Below are positions 1 to 11,864 of a DNA stretch of 64,000 nucleotides, piece by piece. Source of the DNA: Lethocerus indicus (taxonomy: Eukaryota; Arthropoda; Insecta; Hemiptera; Belostomatidae); contig JACDQD010000104.1 of NCBI GenBank assembly GCA_019843655.1, forward strand, positions 4,774,001 through 4,838,000, in the 5' to 3' direction. A program made the translations under genes and the position numbers. Under the pieces are notes generated by a model that ran no database searches, was not told the origin of the DNA, and saw only the letters and a program-made list of their open reading frames with translations. Position 1 is the first letter of the stretch. Every line of letters starts with the position of its first letter.

Positions 1-885
1 TTCGTTTATATAATATGGCCGCCATATAATATTTGCCTAAGAATGGGATCCGGTACTTCCAAATGGACCAACTGCAGGCGCGTATTATGCAAATGGAGCT
101 CCGATATCAGATGCAGCTACGGCATATTCCCGACTTCATTTTCGTACTAGAATTCCCCGATAATCAGCGGTACGGGGCTTGAACAAAAGACAAAATAATT
201 ACTTCCTTAAAATGGAGATATTTTACGTCGGTCGTTTCCTTTCCCTCAAGACCGCAGTAAGTAACGCCATGCAGTTAGTTGCTAACTTTGGTTAATCGTA
301 CCGAAACTGTCCAATTATTCGTTGGTATAATGAGTAGAGGTACACGATATAAGGTCAAGGGTTTACAAAGAAGGTTACAAAGATTTTAGTTATATTATTT
401 AGGCGTATACTTATATTTGCAGCTCCAGGTATACTATATTCTACTAGTATAGTAATATATATGGACAGAGAGTGTGAGGGGGGAGAATATAATGTTCTTT
501 AAAGTGATTAATACAATTGAAACTTATGTTAATAATTACCTCCTCTTGCAAAAATTATTTTAAAACCTTTTTGATCTTCGCAGAACTTAAACCCATTAAA
601 CTTGTATTGTATTTCATTAGCGATAACATCTGGGACAAGGGGCAGGTGGACAAATAAGGCAAACTCATTTGTATATCTGGAAAAGGTTAGCGGCTCGGGT
701 TTGCATACCTTAGCGAGGATTTAATGAATACTGAAATCGCCCGCCTTTGATTATAAGAAATGGGGTCGATAAAATGGGGTGGCGCGCATTAGGACCTCCG
801 ACTAGCACTGAACGCTCACCAATTAGTCACCGCGTTTCGTGCTAGTGCTAGTGCTGGTTCAGGCCTCTATTGACGTCCCTCGCTC

Positions 886-904
886 CTCTCTCTCTCTCTC
901 TCTC
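886..904. repeat. (TC)n microsatellite
   Basis: An uninterrupted run of TC dinucleotides, preceded by a short GCTAGT triplication at about 840-852. Confidence 0.9.
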
Positions 905-2247
905 GCCCTTCCTCTCCTGCCGCTTATTAAAATGGCCTCGAACGGCCCTTTTACTCGATTTACGCCTATTCGGTGAGCCGATTAATGAATCGGAGGAAAA
1001 TATTATCGCGTTATGGCCAACCGATTTCCTTGAGCCAGACCGCTTCCGGGGTCCGAACCTCGGCTAAACGCCGGTCACCTAGAACACTATTCGATCAAAC
1101 AGTGGAATCGACCCCGATTTCATTATGCCACGCCCTAATTAAGTACAAAGTATTATACATTCTCTACACAGTAGTGTACGTACACTATACTGAGACGTGT
1201 ATACTAAGCCCCGTATGATGAATAAAACAAGACATTTCATTTTAAGTAGCACGAGCTTATCAAAACTGAGACATAACATAGACGACCAATATTATTATTA
1301 ATAATATCGTATTTTCTGATTTTTGTCAGAGTTTTTCTAACTTCAGACTCGTGGTTACTACGTGTACAAACTGCATTATGTAGAATTAGGCTTCGCGTGA
1401 TTCTGGGGGCTCGACAAGATCCGCTGTCGGATAAGCCACCCACACTCCCGTCAAAAATACTTCCCCTCGCCCTTTTCCAACCCCACCTTTCACTCCCCCA
1501 TTAACACGTTTCCTCGAAAATAACATCTGTTTTATAATTTGAACTGTGTAACAACTGTTACCGGCCAAGCGGTAACTCGTAAATGGTAAGATTTAACGGT
1601 AGTAAGGCTGTACAAAATTGTGTTCAGAGAAACGACGACACGCGTATTAGACAAGACTGATAGTGGATTTTTTTTTATCGAATCCGATTTGGACTTAATT
1701 CGAGTTTACAATCGTCCAAAAATAATGTGGGCCATGCTGATCATACAAGTGATGCCTCACGGAAACTTTATATAAAAACTCGAGCTTTAAATTAATTTCC
1801 ACGACAAAAACAATTCGTTACTGCATTAAACAGATAACAGATTGAAGAGGAGATAATAAATATATTTCGGGCAAATAATAGACGGCAAATTTGCCAAGGC
1901 GTAACAATCAATTGGAGAAAGTATAGCCGCGGATTGTGTTTTTACGAATTCTGGTGGATTCGGGCAAAAACCGCTCGGATTGGCTGCACTGGAAACTACA
2001 TTTAGACCTAGATGGGGGGAAGCCAGGCTTTTCCTTTGATTAAGCAAACGCATTACACTTTCTGTGCCCAGTTTTGAACTCAGTTCTGAACTTGACTCCC
2101 ACGAGATGGAAGTCGGCGCTTCGAAAAATTAACTTTTCACTCAGCGAGAGGACGTTTTAAAGTTGGTACGCGACGGTTTCGCTGAACTTTATAAAAGATC
2201 TGTGCGCTTTCCTAAATAAGCATATCAGGGTTCGGTCTGCTGTTTAA

Positions 2248-2740
2248 CCCTTTAGCTGCGCAACACGTTTTGAGATTATGTGCTAGCAGTGCGCACATAT
2301 TTTAGTAGTTGCGTTTTTACTCGTGTTGAGCAGTTTGACGATTTTGCCATCTTATAAAAATTGCCTAATAAATTATATTTATTATTAATACAAATAAATG
2401 ATATTAAAAATAACAAACTCGCAGTACAACTTTATAAAACTAATATAAATATTTCAATTTAATACGTTTCAACATGTCCTATTCAGAATACTAAGAACAA
2501 CTGAGTGTACGCGTCTGATTTTCTGAACATAATTATGCAGGCTCGGACATGCTCGTAGCCGTAAAACTAGTAATAATAATACTAACCAGTCGTGGGGAGC
2601 AGTAAACGTAAATAATACGCAACGAAAATAGCCGTAATGAGCAGAAAACTAATTTAAAACAAGGCGCGAAAATACTCGTTCGGAGCTTATGGGTCGCAGT
2701 TTTTTTTTTACTAATATATACGTGTAGAGCAGCGAAAGGG
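2248..2740. mobile_element. piggyBac-like MITE (TTAA-flanked)
   Basis: A 493-bp segment bounded by TTAA at 2244-2247 and 2741-2744. The ends are inverted: the left reads CCCTTTAGCTGCGC and the right reads GCAGCGAAAGGG, so the termini match over about a dozen bases with one offset. TTAA target duplication plus CCC...GGG termini is the hallmark of the piggyBac superfamily. The interior has no transposase reading frame, so this is a non-autonomous derivative. Confidence 0.75.
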
Positions 2741-3222
2741 TTAAAAGTAGAAAAGAAAGAAAATCTACCACGAAAAGATACACCGAACGATGATTTGATA
2801 GGTATTTGAACTGGTGTAATAAAGCGGGTTATCTGGTACGGAAATAGTCTATTCTGTCTGGTAGGGAGAGCAGATGGGACACTTTAATGAACTGGGTACA
2901 CGCATCGCCCTACACCGCCGGTCACGACAGCCAACCCTATACATCGAGTTTTACGATCGATTCAATAAATAAAATCCGTTTTATTGAATCGTCCGGATCC
3001 TTTATGGGCATTCTGAAACCGGGTCTCGGGTCCATTCATCGAAAATACATTCAACGTCGATACACGTATCGTTTCACTTTCCGATCAATCATTTTCGACC
3101 TTATCGAAATGATTCATGACTGTAGCTAAATATGCCATCTAACAGTATTTATCATATTATCGGTAGCAACTGTCATTCCGGTCAGAAATTATAATACTGA
3201 CAGACAAGAATTCGAATCAGTT

Positions 3223-3368
3223 ATACCGTAGATTTCGTGTGTTTCTGTCTCCTCTCGCTGATTTGGTCTTTTTCTATAGCAAAAGACCGAACCGGCGAGA
3301 GGAGACAGAAACACACGAAATCTACGGTATTCCAACCCCTCGCAGACCACAAAACAGGTACGTTAAAC
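3223..3368. repeat. Foldback repeat, Penelope-like family, copy 1
   Basis: Positions 3223-3330 form a near-perfect hairpin. The left arm starts ATACCGTAGATTTCGTG and continues with the family core GTTTCTGTCTCCTCTCGC; the right arm is its reverse complement, with only a few base pairs of loop around 3275. The outer flank 3331-3368 (ending GTTAAAC) is shared, in opposite orientation, with copy 2 at 7628. I group it with the copies at 7628, 13844, 35704 and 38967 by the shared core. Confidence 0.7.
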
Positions 3369-3999
3369 TCGAATCAGTTATGTTAAACGTACAATATATA
3401 GGAAGAAATATTGTTGATTTATAAACAATTTAGATAGCATCCTGTTTATAAACCAATTATTTTTTAATTAAATTTTTGGTTCTTGTTTAGAGTTCAGACT
3501 GTATGCAATTTCCTCGCATATTTAACATAGGTATATGTTTTATTATACAATAGCTGGTGTTATGTACATCCATATAACAGAACGTTTGGGTACTAAAGAC
3601 GAGTTTTCCTCTTGATTTCCCACGGCAAGGGTTCATTTTGTTGCTTTATTTAAACCGCCCTTCGATCCCCCGAGGTATAATGGCGGCGAGGGAGGCCCTT
3701 AAGGGCACATTGTAATAAAGCGGCTTATACCCGAGGTTGTGCAAGTATATGCCTGTTGTGTGGTGGGGGAGCTGACTCCAGGGTTTTTAGTTAGTCACGT
3801 GCCCGGCCCAACACATGTCGCGCACGCCCCACGTTCGATAAAAAAATAAAAAACGCAATAAAAAAACGAAAAGGGCGGTTCCCCGTCGATTAAATCCTAC
3901 CCCTGGTATTGTTATTATTCAGTACGACTTGTACTCCTGCTTTCCCCTCCTTCCACCCCGCACAAAATGAGACTATACCGTCAGACATTATATTATATA

Positions 4000-4237
4000 T
4001 GAGCCGTTTATTTTGAAAGTGGCCTAACTCCATTCTTGATAAGAAAACGAATATTATTCGCTTAATAATTGCCACTATTTTAATAGGAACTATAAATTTA
4101 ACACCCTTAGATACACTTAAGCAGTATGACACATTAGTATCCTATACGTATATTTTTAAATTCATTGAAACGCAAACCCTTAAATATCTCGATTTGAAGA
4201 TAAATGGGCTTAGGCCACTTTCAAAATAAACGGCTCA
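4000..4237. mobile_element. Short MITE with perfect 28-bp inverted ends, TA-flanked
   Basis: The left end reads TGAGCCGTTTATTTTG and continues AAAGTGGCCTAA. The right end at 4210-4237 is its exact reverse complement, and TA is present on both sides (3998-3999 and 4238-4239). The 238-bp length, perfect ends and TA duplication fit a Tc1/mariner-mobilised MITE. No coding capacity was recognised inside. The high identity of the ends suggests recent activity. Confidence 0.75.
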
Positions 4238-7200
4238 TATGTTTTCTGTAAAGTTCGCATAACGACAAAACCACGAAATAGGCGGTTAAATTGTGCCCAT
4301 CAAGGGAAGAACGTCGAACATAAGGGAATACATATGTAAGAAAAGATGATTATTCCCAGAAGTAAATATAAGTTAAGCCCTTGTCAGTAGCACAGTTTTG
4401 GTGACATAACATACTTCGGGACGAGCATTCGCATTATGTAATAGCATTATTACATAATAAGGTGTATTATTGCATATAATGCATGTGTTATGCAGTCTAG
4501 CATATAAGATGCTTAAAAGTAGGATTTTTAGTGAGCGCGCAGAATGATGTTTAGGTGGTTTTATTCAAATAATTGACTTGATTGGGCAGTTGCGCAGCGC
4601 ATAGTGTACATTCGACAATCGATTTACCGATTGAAAAAAATAAACCAATTTTCATCCGAAACTGGTCGAAAACAATTATTAACACACGATTACTGGGGCA
4701 GAAGGAATGTTTATTTCAATTTAACTGCATTCAACCCTAATGGTCTTACGGAACCACGTGTACGACCAGAGCTCTTTTATTGCTACGGTACATGAGCCGT
4801 ATAATTGGGACAGTTGGTTCGCCCAGAGGCAATGAAATAAGGTGTTGCGAAATTAACACGAACGGAAGGCAGAAACACACGTGGTTGACACGCATCCTCA
4901 CTCGTACGAGATGTACGGATAACGTTATTAGTTTAATTTAATAATCTCAAATTTCATGTTTAGGCATAATCACTGGATTATGCCAGTGATACTAGATGGG
5001 GTTTTAGTGTTGTTACTATGAGCAACTATTTTCAATCCGCACCCAAAAATATATTGCATTTTATTGCTTTATTTTTCACCAAGATTACCAGATCCGTCTG
5101 GCTTTTGTAGTTTCTGTAGATATAAAAACATGCACAGGGCAATTAGTTCCTTTATTAACGCTGGCTGCCGTCTTAATAAACCTACAAATAGAAAATAATT
5201 CGTATCAAAATTATTTATTTATTTACAATAGTTTGAATCATTCCGGCCATAAGGTCCTAAATGGTTCCAGAAGCGGGGAAGCCTTCAATTCAAACCGTGA
5301 AATTGATCTAGGGAGAAAAAGACCTGCAAATTCCTCTCAATCTTTTTCACCGGCTTTCCTCATCCTATAGAAACCTCTTCATAAGAAGAAGAACTTCATT
5401 CTTTGTTCTGCTTCATAGTTTTTGTCCTACGCAACAGCACCCCATTCAATAACGCAATCGAAACTAGCATTTTATTAAGTATAACTGAAAAGTGAAGCGT
5501 AAAACTGGACTTTAGTAAAATAATTTTGGTAAAGTATAATTATTAAGTATATAATCCGGTCTACCTTTTGGTCTATTTATTTTTAGGTCCCATTGTTTAG
5601 ATTAGTAAAATATACCAAAGGATCCAGGCCCTTTACAACGGGATATTTTGGAACGGTACAAAGAAGTTTAAATTCCTCCCACATCAGAGAACTAACAAAC
5701 GCCGTCAGTTTTAGCTTGACTGACGCATAGGAAATAGTGAATCTTCCGTTCGACTCGTGAAGAATACAAATGTAGATTAGCCGAACGTTCACCTTCGCAC
5801 GAGGCTCCATTGAAGCTCATTGACGTTGGATTGTCCCATATATATTTCTCAATAACAAAATATAATAACATTAATATACTGTACAATTTCTAACATTATA
5901 CATATTTATTTGGATTAAATTTTTCCATTCCCAAATAAGAACATAATTAAATTGACTCCTGCAGTAAAAATATTCGACCCAAGCCCTTCATCAAGTTAAG
6001 ATAATCCGAGCGTCTTTCCTTTATATCTTAAGTACGTATACACTTTAAACAGAAACGTATAAGTGAATGATTCCTTATAAACGTATAGTGGGGAAGCAAT
6101 TTTATATCGCACTTTATATGTATAATATTCCCTTCCCCTAGCCAGCTGCCTTTCTCAGAATCATTAGCATAGCGTGCAATTAAACGCGACTATAATAATT
6201 ATATTAGAGGAGGAAATCTAGGCGGCCGTGTCCCACCATTTAGTACAGTACCCACACGGTGGGGTTAACGAGAGGTAATTTCTGAGGTCAACGAGTTATT
6301 AGACCTGGCAGAAAGATTCTATTTTTGGCCGCAAATGAGAAGAAAGTCGGGAAAAGGAGAACCCCTACCTATTTGATATGTTGAGATTTACCACTCTCGT
6401 AAACCTATGCTATTATTATGGCATGCTATTTCCTCTAGTCAGAGTAAACATCAAACGAATAACAGAAATATATTTTTTAGATTTTATTCTGGATTATTTC
6501 TACCAGATTACCAGTTTACAGTTGCTTTATTTCAGTTGAATTTTAACCTAAGATCCCTATTTAAAGCCGGTTTTATTTTATACATTCTCCCATAATTTTC
6601 ACTCATTAAAAAGCGTGCGTATTGTAAATGTTATTTCATTTATGTAACCTTTACTCGAGTGTGAAACTACTTGGTTGATTGAAGGCCTCAGTATATCATT
6701 ACTGGAGCATTTGAATTATTCTGCACTTGCCGATAATTTTATCTGACGATCCCAAATCATTTTAATTAATTAACGCAATTTATGCACAATTGTGTTATCG
6801 TCTCACACATAAATTGTTCTGCCATTTGCTCAAAGTATTAATTCAGAATAGTCTAAAACAAGGAGGTCCGGATTCGCATATAACACGAGCATGTTTTCCA
6901 ATTTCTATTCGGCCTATCTGCCTCCACTTGAGCTCCCACTTGTGGGGTTAAGCGGGTTCCGTAGATAGAACGGGAAAACAAATGAATTATTAGACATAAC
7001 GACTATACTATTCATTCTATCTTGCGGATCGATTGGTATCATTGAAGAAGAAATAATGAATAACAATTTCATAGAAATAATCTTGGTCTTTTTTTCAAAT
7101 TAATAAGGATGTTATTATCAAACATCGGCCGAGAGAAGTATGGATCATTTCTGAAAAAATAAAAAACTGAATTGTTTGCCGTTATTAAATTTTACCTGCA

Positions 7201-7627
7201 CTTATTCCGGTTTTATTCGTGTATTACCCAATTACAGTTTAAAACTGAAACTTATCTCTGGCCGAACCGGATCAGGGACGAGAAAAGGGAGAGTGTTCTA
7301 CTCTCGAGAAAATTACTTGGGCAGAGTGTGAAAATCAAACGACAATGGGTCTCGCGATTGGTCATAGCCCGCCTCGTGCTATAACTAACGCTCATTACAG
7401 GAGACCTTGTTTCGGCGGCGCGATCCATTCGGAAACATTTTGAGATAAGGAAAACGAATTGTCGGATATTTATTAAGTATGTAGTTACAAGGAAAAAATC
7501 GAAAACACTGCATCCCGGCATTTCCTTAAACAAACATGTAGGAAGGAATGTGTGCCGAACATTTCCTCTTTTACAGTAGCAACAGTAGGATTGTTCGGTG
7601 ATGAAGAAATAAACGGAAAAATAATTA

Positions 7628-7801
7628 GTTTAACATACCTGTTTTGTGGTCTGCGAGGGGTTGGAATACCGTAGGTTTGTGGTGTTTCTGTCTCCTCTCG
7701 CTGGTTTGGTCTTTTGCTAGACCGAAGATGGCGAGCAGACGAAACCGGTTTAGCAAAAGGCCAAACCAGCGAGAGGAGACAGAAACACCACAAACCTACG
7801 G
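7628..7801. repeat. Foldback repeat, Penelope-like family, copy 2
   Basis: Arms at about 7669-7713 and 7757-7801 are inverted copies carrying the family core GTTTCTGTCTCCTCTCGC. Between them lies GAAGATGGCGAGC followed by CGAAACCGGTT, the segment that forms the ribozyme-like core in the copies at 13869 and 39009; here the first base pair of that core is altered (CCGAAGA instead of CTGAAGA). The left flank 7628-7668 matches the right flank of copy 1 in reverse. Both copies encode the same short peptide, ending YGIPTPRRPQNRYVKL, when read outward from the hairpin. Confidence 0.7.
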
Positions 7802-8090
7802 AAAAATATTTATTAAATAACTATGTTGGATAAATGAATCGGTTTTCCGGTCTTTGAATATCCCTAAAACAGATAGGCAGAATATATTCGCTGCAAGCAT
7901 AGCTATTGGAAAGTTTTCCGAAATGGAGAACTGCCTAGAAAGGCACGCCGTCAAAGGAAGGGCCAATGTTTTCGGCAGTAAACCTGCTCCCCTCCATAGC
8001 CGTTCAGGATCCGACGTCGGGGAAGACGTCGAGGAATTCGGGGGAACGGAACGCGCTGAGTGCCCGACCGTTCTTCCTGACAGCGCCGAC

Positions 8091-8098
8091 TATAAATA
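8091..8098 (+). promoter_or_regulatory. Possible TATA box
   Basis: TATAAATA sits in a locally GC-rich patch (about 7850-8280), an arrangement seen at core promoters. No downstream exon can be tied to it, so it may be a chance match. A second weak match, TTTATAAAAG, lies near 2190. Confidence 0.15.
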
Positions 8099-10980
8099 GC
8101 CAACTCGAAAGCGGTCGGTGGTAACGTTGGGGCCTAGATGGATGGTGGCTTTCGGTTCTATATCGGTCCGCGGTTCTATATCTTCTGTTTACACGAGGAC
8201 CGCAGCCACCGCTCCCCCACACGAATAGTTCGCCCCTGACCTCCAAATATTTTCGGCCGCCGACAGTTTATTTCTCCAGCAGTCCGCCCGAGGGTAACTA
8301 TTTCATTTTTTCAACCTCCGAAACTTTGCCCCGGATATATTACGATGTATCCCAGTCCGATAACACTGCGGAGAAACTCTGTATTCGAATATAAACCGGG
8401 CGTTTTTAGACACATCCCGTTTATAAAGTCCCAATCGCCATCGTCATTGGGGAGATTAGACACCTCCAATTGGGATTATGTATAAATACTGTGGAAACCT
8501 CGTTGTGAGGAAGGAACAGGGTGAGGGCTCCCGTGTCTCTACTCTATCGTCTTTAGGGTTATTTTCCGCTTTCGCAAAACCGAAAGTCCAGTTCCGCCCA
8601 CTTGGGACTCCGTTAAGGAATATTGCGTAAGTAATTTCCCCGTAGTACACAGCACAACAAAATGTACACGTGAAACGTTTGTTTGCATGCACCGACTGAC
8701 ACAATTTTACGGCCATTATATAATTACAATTATCCTAGATAGTAAAGACCGCCTTGAAATGGATAAAATCACTGAATTGTCGGGAATATATTAATCATGA
8801 ATTGGGAAAATAATTTGTGAGAATAAAAATAAAAATGAAACAAAAACTTATTTTGTTTTTGAACAAAACACAAAACAATTTACATGGAAATAAGGTAATT
8901 ATACTAATTTTTCCAAAATATTTCTGCTGCCTTGATTCAATTTTTTGAGTCCACCGTGAAATTTAATTAGAATAATTTTTCAGTGAAATTTTTTCTATCA
9001 TTAATATGCCGAAATTTAGTTGTGCGCTTAGCGTCGAACTTTAGTTAAGTACATTTCCGCAACACCCTCAGGGGGCACTAGTTTATTGTAAGTGCACCCA
9101 ACGAACTTTCGATTTTGGCGCTTACTGTTTGTTAATTTTCTGTTTTTTCCGGTAATTTTATTAATACGTTTCAACTATTATTTTATTCATAAGGTAACTA
9201 AGACTGCACAACTTGGGAGCTTAATTCTCCTTAAGTGTTCAGACGTTTCCGTCCTTCGGAAGTATGAAAACGTTCTGCCTTTCTCAAGGAAATGTTTCGT
9301 TGCGTAAGATAATTGTTTTTCAATACTTTTTTCTTGTGACTCACCCGATAGTTGACATCGGTCCGTGTACTGGCTAGCCTTGGTGCCTCTTCACGGCTGT
9401 CGGCAGGCGATTTTTCATGTTGAATTATCGCTTGTACATTTTTTTAATTTTTCAACCGTAAAAAATTGACGCGCCAATCGATAAGCCGCGACATTTAACC
9501 GGCCGGTCCAACTCGTGTGTTCGACTATCGTGCAGGTTACGCGCCAAAAGTATACTATTTTTCATGCAAACGGTACAATATCGCGAATAATTTGGATAGT
9601 TCAATTTGAATTTTTATAATGTACAACGTACTCATGACAGTTTAAGCCCGACATCTAGAGAGCACAGACATTCACTTCAGAAATGTTTTCAAACATTTCA
9701 AACATGATGAACTTATTTCTATAATCCAAAAAACCTTCATTTTTTTAAAGATAAATAGTTTATAACATAATATTTTATTTGAAGTTAATTTACTAGGTGT
9801 ACCTATATTTTAATTTTATTCTAGTATTGCTTATATTTCAGCTTAAATTAGAAAAGGGAATATTACTTGTCGGGTAGAATGCAATTAATGCTACGTCCTA
9901 AATTAAGCCAGGCGCTGTGTTTAAATCCCCGGGGGTGTAGAATATATGCAAATGCGGGAACCTCTGAAAGGACATTTTAATGCCCCGGGTTTTAGGATGT
10001 TTTAAAGGTTGGCCGTCTGAAAAGACAGCAGGTAGGGGGATGGGGGTGAATGCGTGGCACTCCTCGTTGAGGTCGACGGGCTTCGGGCTGGGGCCCTTTT
10101 GTGTCCGCAGTTTTTACTCGACCCAAGCCCTTTTATAAAGCCCGCCAGAAAACCAGCCAAAACCACCCACTGGCCCCCATTATTCTACAAGTACCGCCCG
10201 ATATCAGACGAGAGCGGAACAAACAAACGCAGCCCGGACTTATTTCGAATACCCCGATCCCGGACTTAATTTAACTCCTCGGACCGAATAAAAGTAACGA
10301 AATGTCATAAAAGTATTTTCACTCTTTGTAAGAAGAACGACAGGGACACCACTATTGGAAAATGTATGCAGCAAATGGATGTACCGCTTGAAACGAGTCC
10401 CTGTTCCGCATCCATTCTGACCGACAATTCTTTCGGCATTTCGAACTATTGTTTATATGTTTATAATATACTGTTTCGTACCACCGGAGTAAATATCAAT
10501 AATGGGGAACATTAACGAAATCTCAATGAGTTAACCAATAATAAAATCAGTGTTGCAGAAACAAAGAGAGATTTGGTCTTAGTGTCTGTTTGGCACGGTT
10601 GAAGGTTTCGCTCACAATATTTCCTTTATAGAAATACTCGAAATTATTTTCCGCACTTATTATTATTATATATTTCTTTCTTGGCTCATTTCGGCTGTTG
10701 GTCCTAGGACGGACAAATTACACTCCATTGTCTCGACGTACCTACCACTCAATCATCGGCACATACGAAGATGTCCCTCATAAATTATTAACAACGCGTT
10801 TCTGTTATATCTTCGTTTCAATGGCGAGATAGCACTTATGGACTTGAAATGGATTTTGTTGAGGGTTGTGGTCGGAGGTGGGGTTTCAGAGAAGAGTCAG
10901 TTATATATAGTCGCCAGTCGTCTGGAGACAAACTGCGTTGGAACTCCAGACAGACATGTGGCTTTTCTACGCTGCCCTCT

Positions 10981-11009
10981 CCCTCCCTCCCTCCCTCCCT
11001 CCCTCCCTC
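10981..11009. repeat. (CCCT)n microsatellite
   Basis: Seven tandem CCCT units on the + strand, inside a longer pyrimidine-rich run that starts near 10970. Confidence 0.9.
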
Positions 11010-11300
11010 TCGCCCCTATACATAGTATAGACTCTAATCGCGTGCCATCAAGTTCAACTCTATTTTCGGTCTCCCTTCTTTCGCTCCCCGCTTCACAGCA
11101 ATAAGGAACCCCTCAAGAGTATTCAGCGAGTTATCACCGATCGCTCTATCCTCTACACTGTCTATTTCTATACGAAGAGTTAACCTATAGCGGAATTTAA
11201 GTATCCACCTCAGTTGGTGGGTTTTTTCCCAATTTAATTTTCCCTCGAGCAGTCCTGGAAAATATACCGCAATCTTACTTATACATATACATACTATACA

Positions 11301-11305
<5 letters not shown>

Positions 11306-11333
<28 letters not shown>
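11306..11333. repeat. (AT)n microsatellite
   Basis: An AT dinucleotide run that ends exactly at the TA target site of the mariner-type element starting at 11334. Confidence 0.9.
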
Positions 11334-11337
<4 letters not shown>

Positions 11338-11864
11338 GGGGTCCAAAAAAATGTATCCACTGTTTAACAGTCCATAACTTGCAAACTAATTGACGGAGTT
11401 GTCTCATTTTTGGTGAAAGTGTAGATTAAAGTCCAACTTAAAGATATCACTGTAGGTGTTCGAAATGGTCACCATTAACATCCACACAAAAACGATGCCG
11501 CCGAACTGCAGCACGAACTAATAACTGCAACGTGTTCAGTTGGATATTGGCTCTGTTTGATACTCATTTCGCCATTGCCGTTGAACCTCATTAATGTTTT
11601 CGTACTTAAAATACCACTTCAAAACTGACTTCCTTTCATCGAATGTAAGCCTTGCGCCAGCCATGTTTACTCGAGTAACAAGGTACAACTGACAACAAAA
11701 CACTGACTATATGGCGAGTGTCATCTGACAAAACAAAACAACGCAATACAACGCTTGTATGGCGCCATTGCCGAACTACAAACTATAACACTACCAAAAA
11801 TGAGACAACTCCGTCAATTAGTTTGCAAGTTATGGACTTTTAAACATTTTTTTGGACCCCTCTG
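11334..11864 (-). mobile_element. Deletion derivative of a mariner-type transposon
   Basis: A 531-bp element flanked by TA (11332-11333 and 11865-11866). The ends are inverted over about 75 bp, starting CAGAGGGGTCCAAAAAAATG on the left, with one short difference after base 21. The minus-strand interior keeps the beginning of a transposase (11536-11664) joined directly to what looks like its last codons, so the middle of the gene has been lost. This is the typical structure of an internally deleted, non-autonomous copy. Confidence 0.8.
11536..11664 (-). pseudogene. Transposase N-terminal remnant (helix-turn-helix)
   Basis: A minus-strand frame from ATG at 11664 encodes 42 residues beginning MAGARLTFDERKSVLKWYF and including NEVQRQWRNEYQTEP. 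That resembles the N-terminal helix-turn-helix segment found on many insect Tc1/mariner-like transposases (the DUF4817-like domain). The frame stops at 11536. Beyond it, the minus strand encodes RAAVRRHRFCVDVNGDHFEH, which looks like the C-terminal tail, so the catalytic DDE/DDD core is missing. Confidence 0.65.

Noticed and set aside
10054..10269. Open frame of 71 codons in a GC-richer patch
   Set aside because: No similarity recognised, no splice context, and the length is expected by chance.
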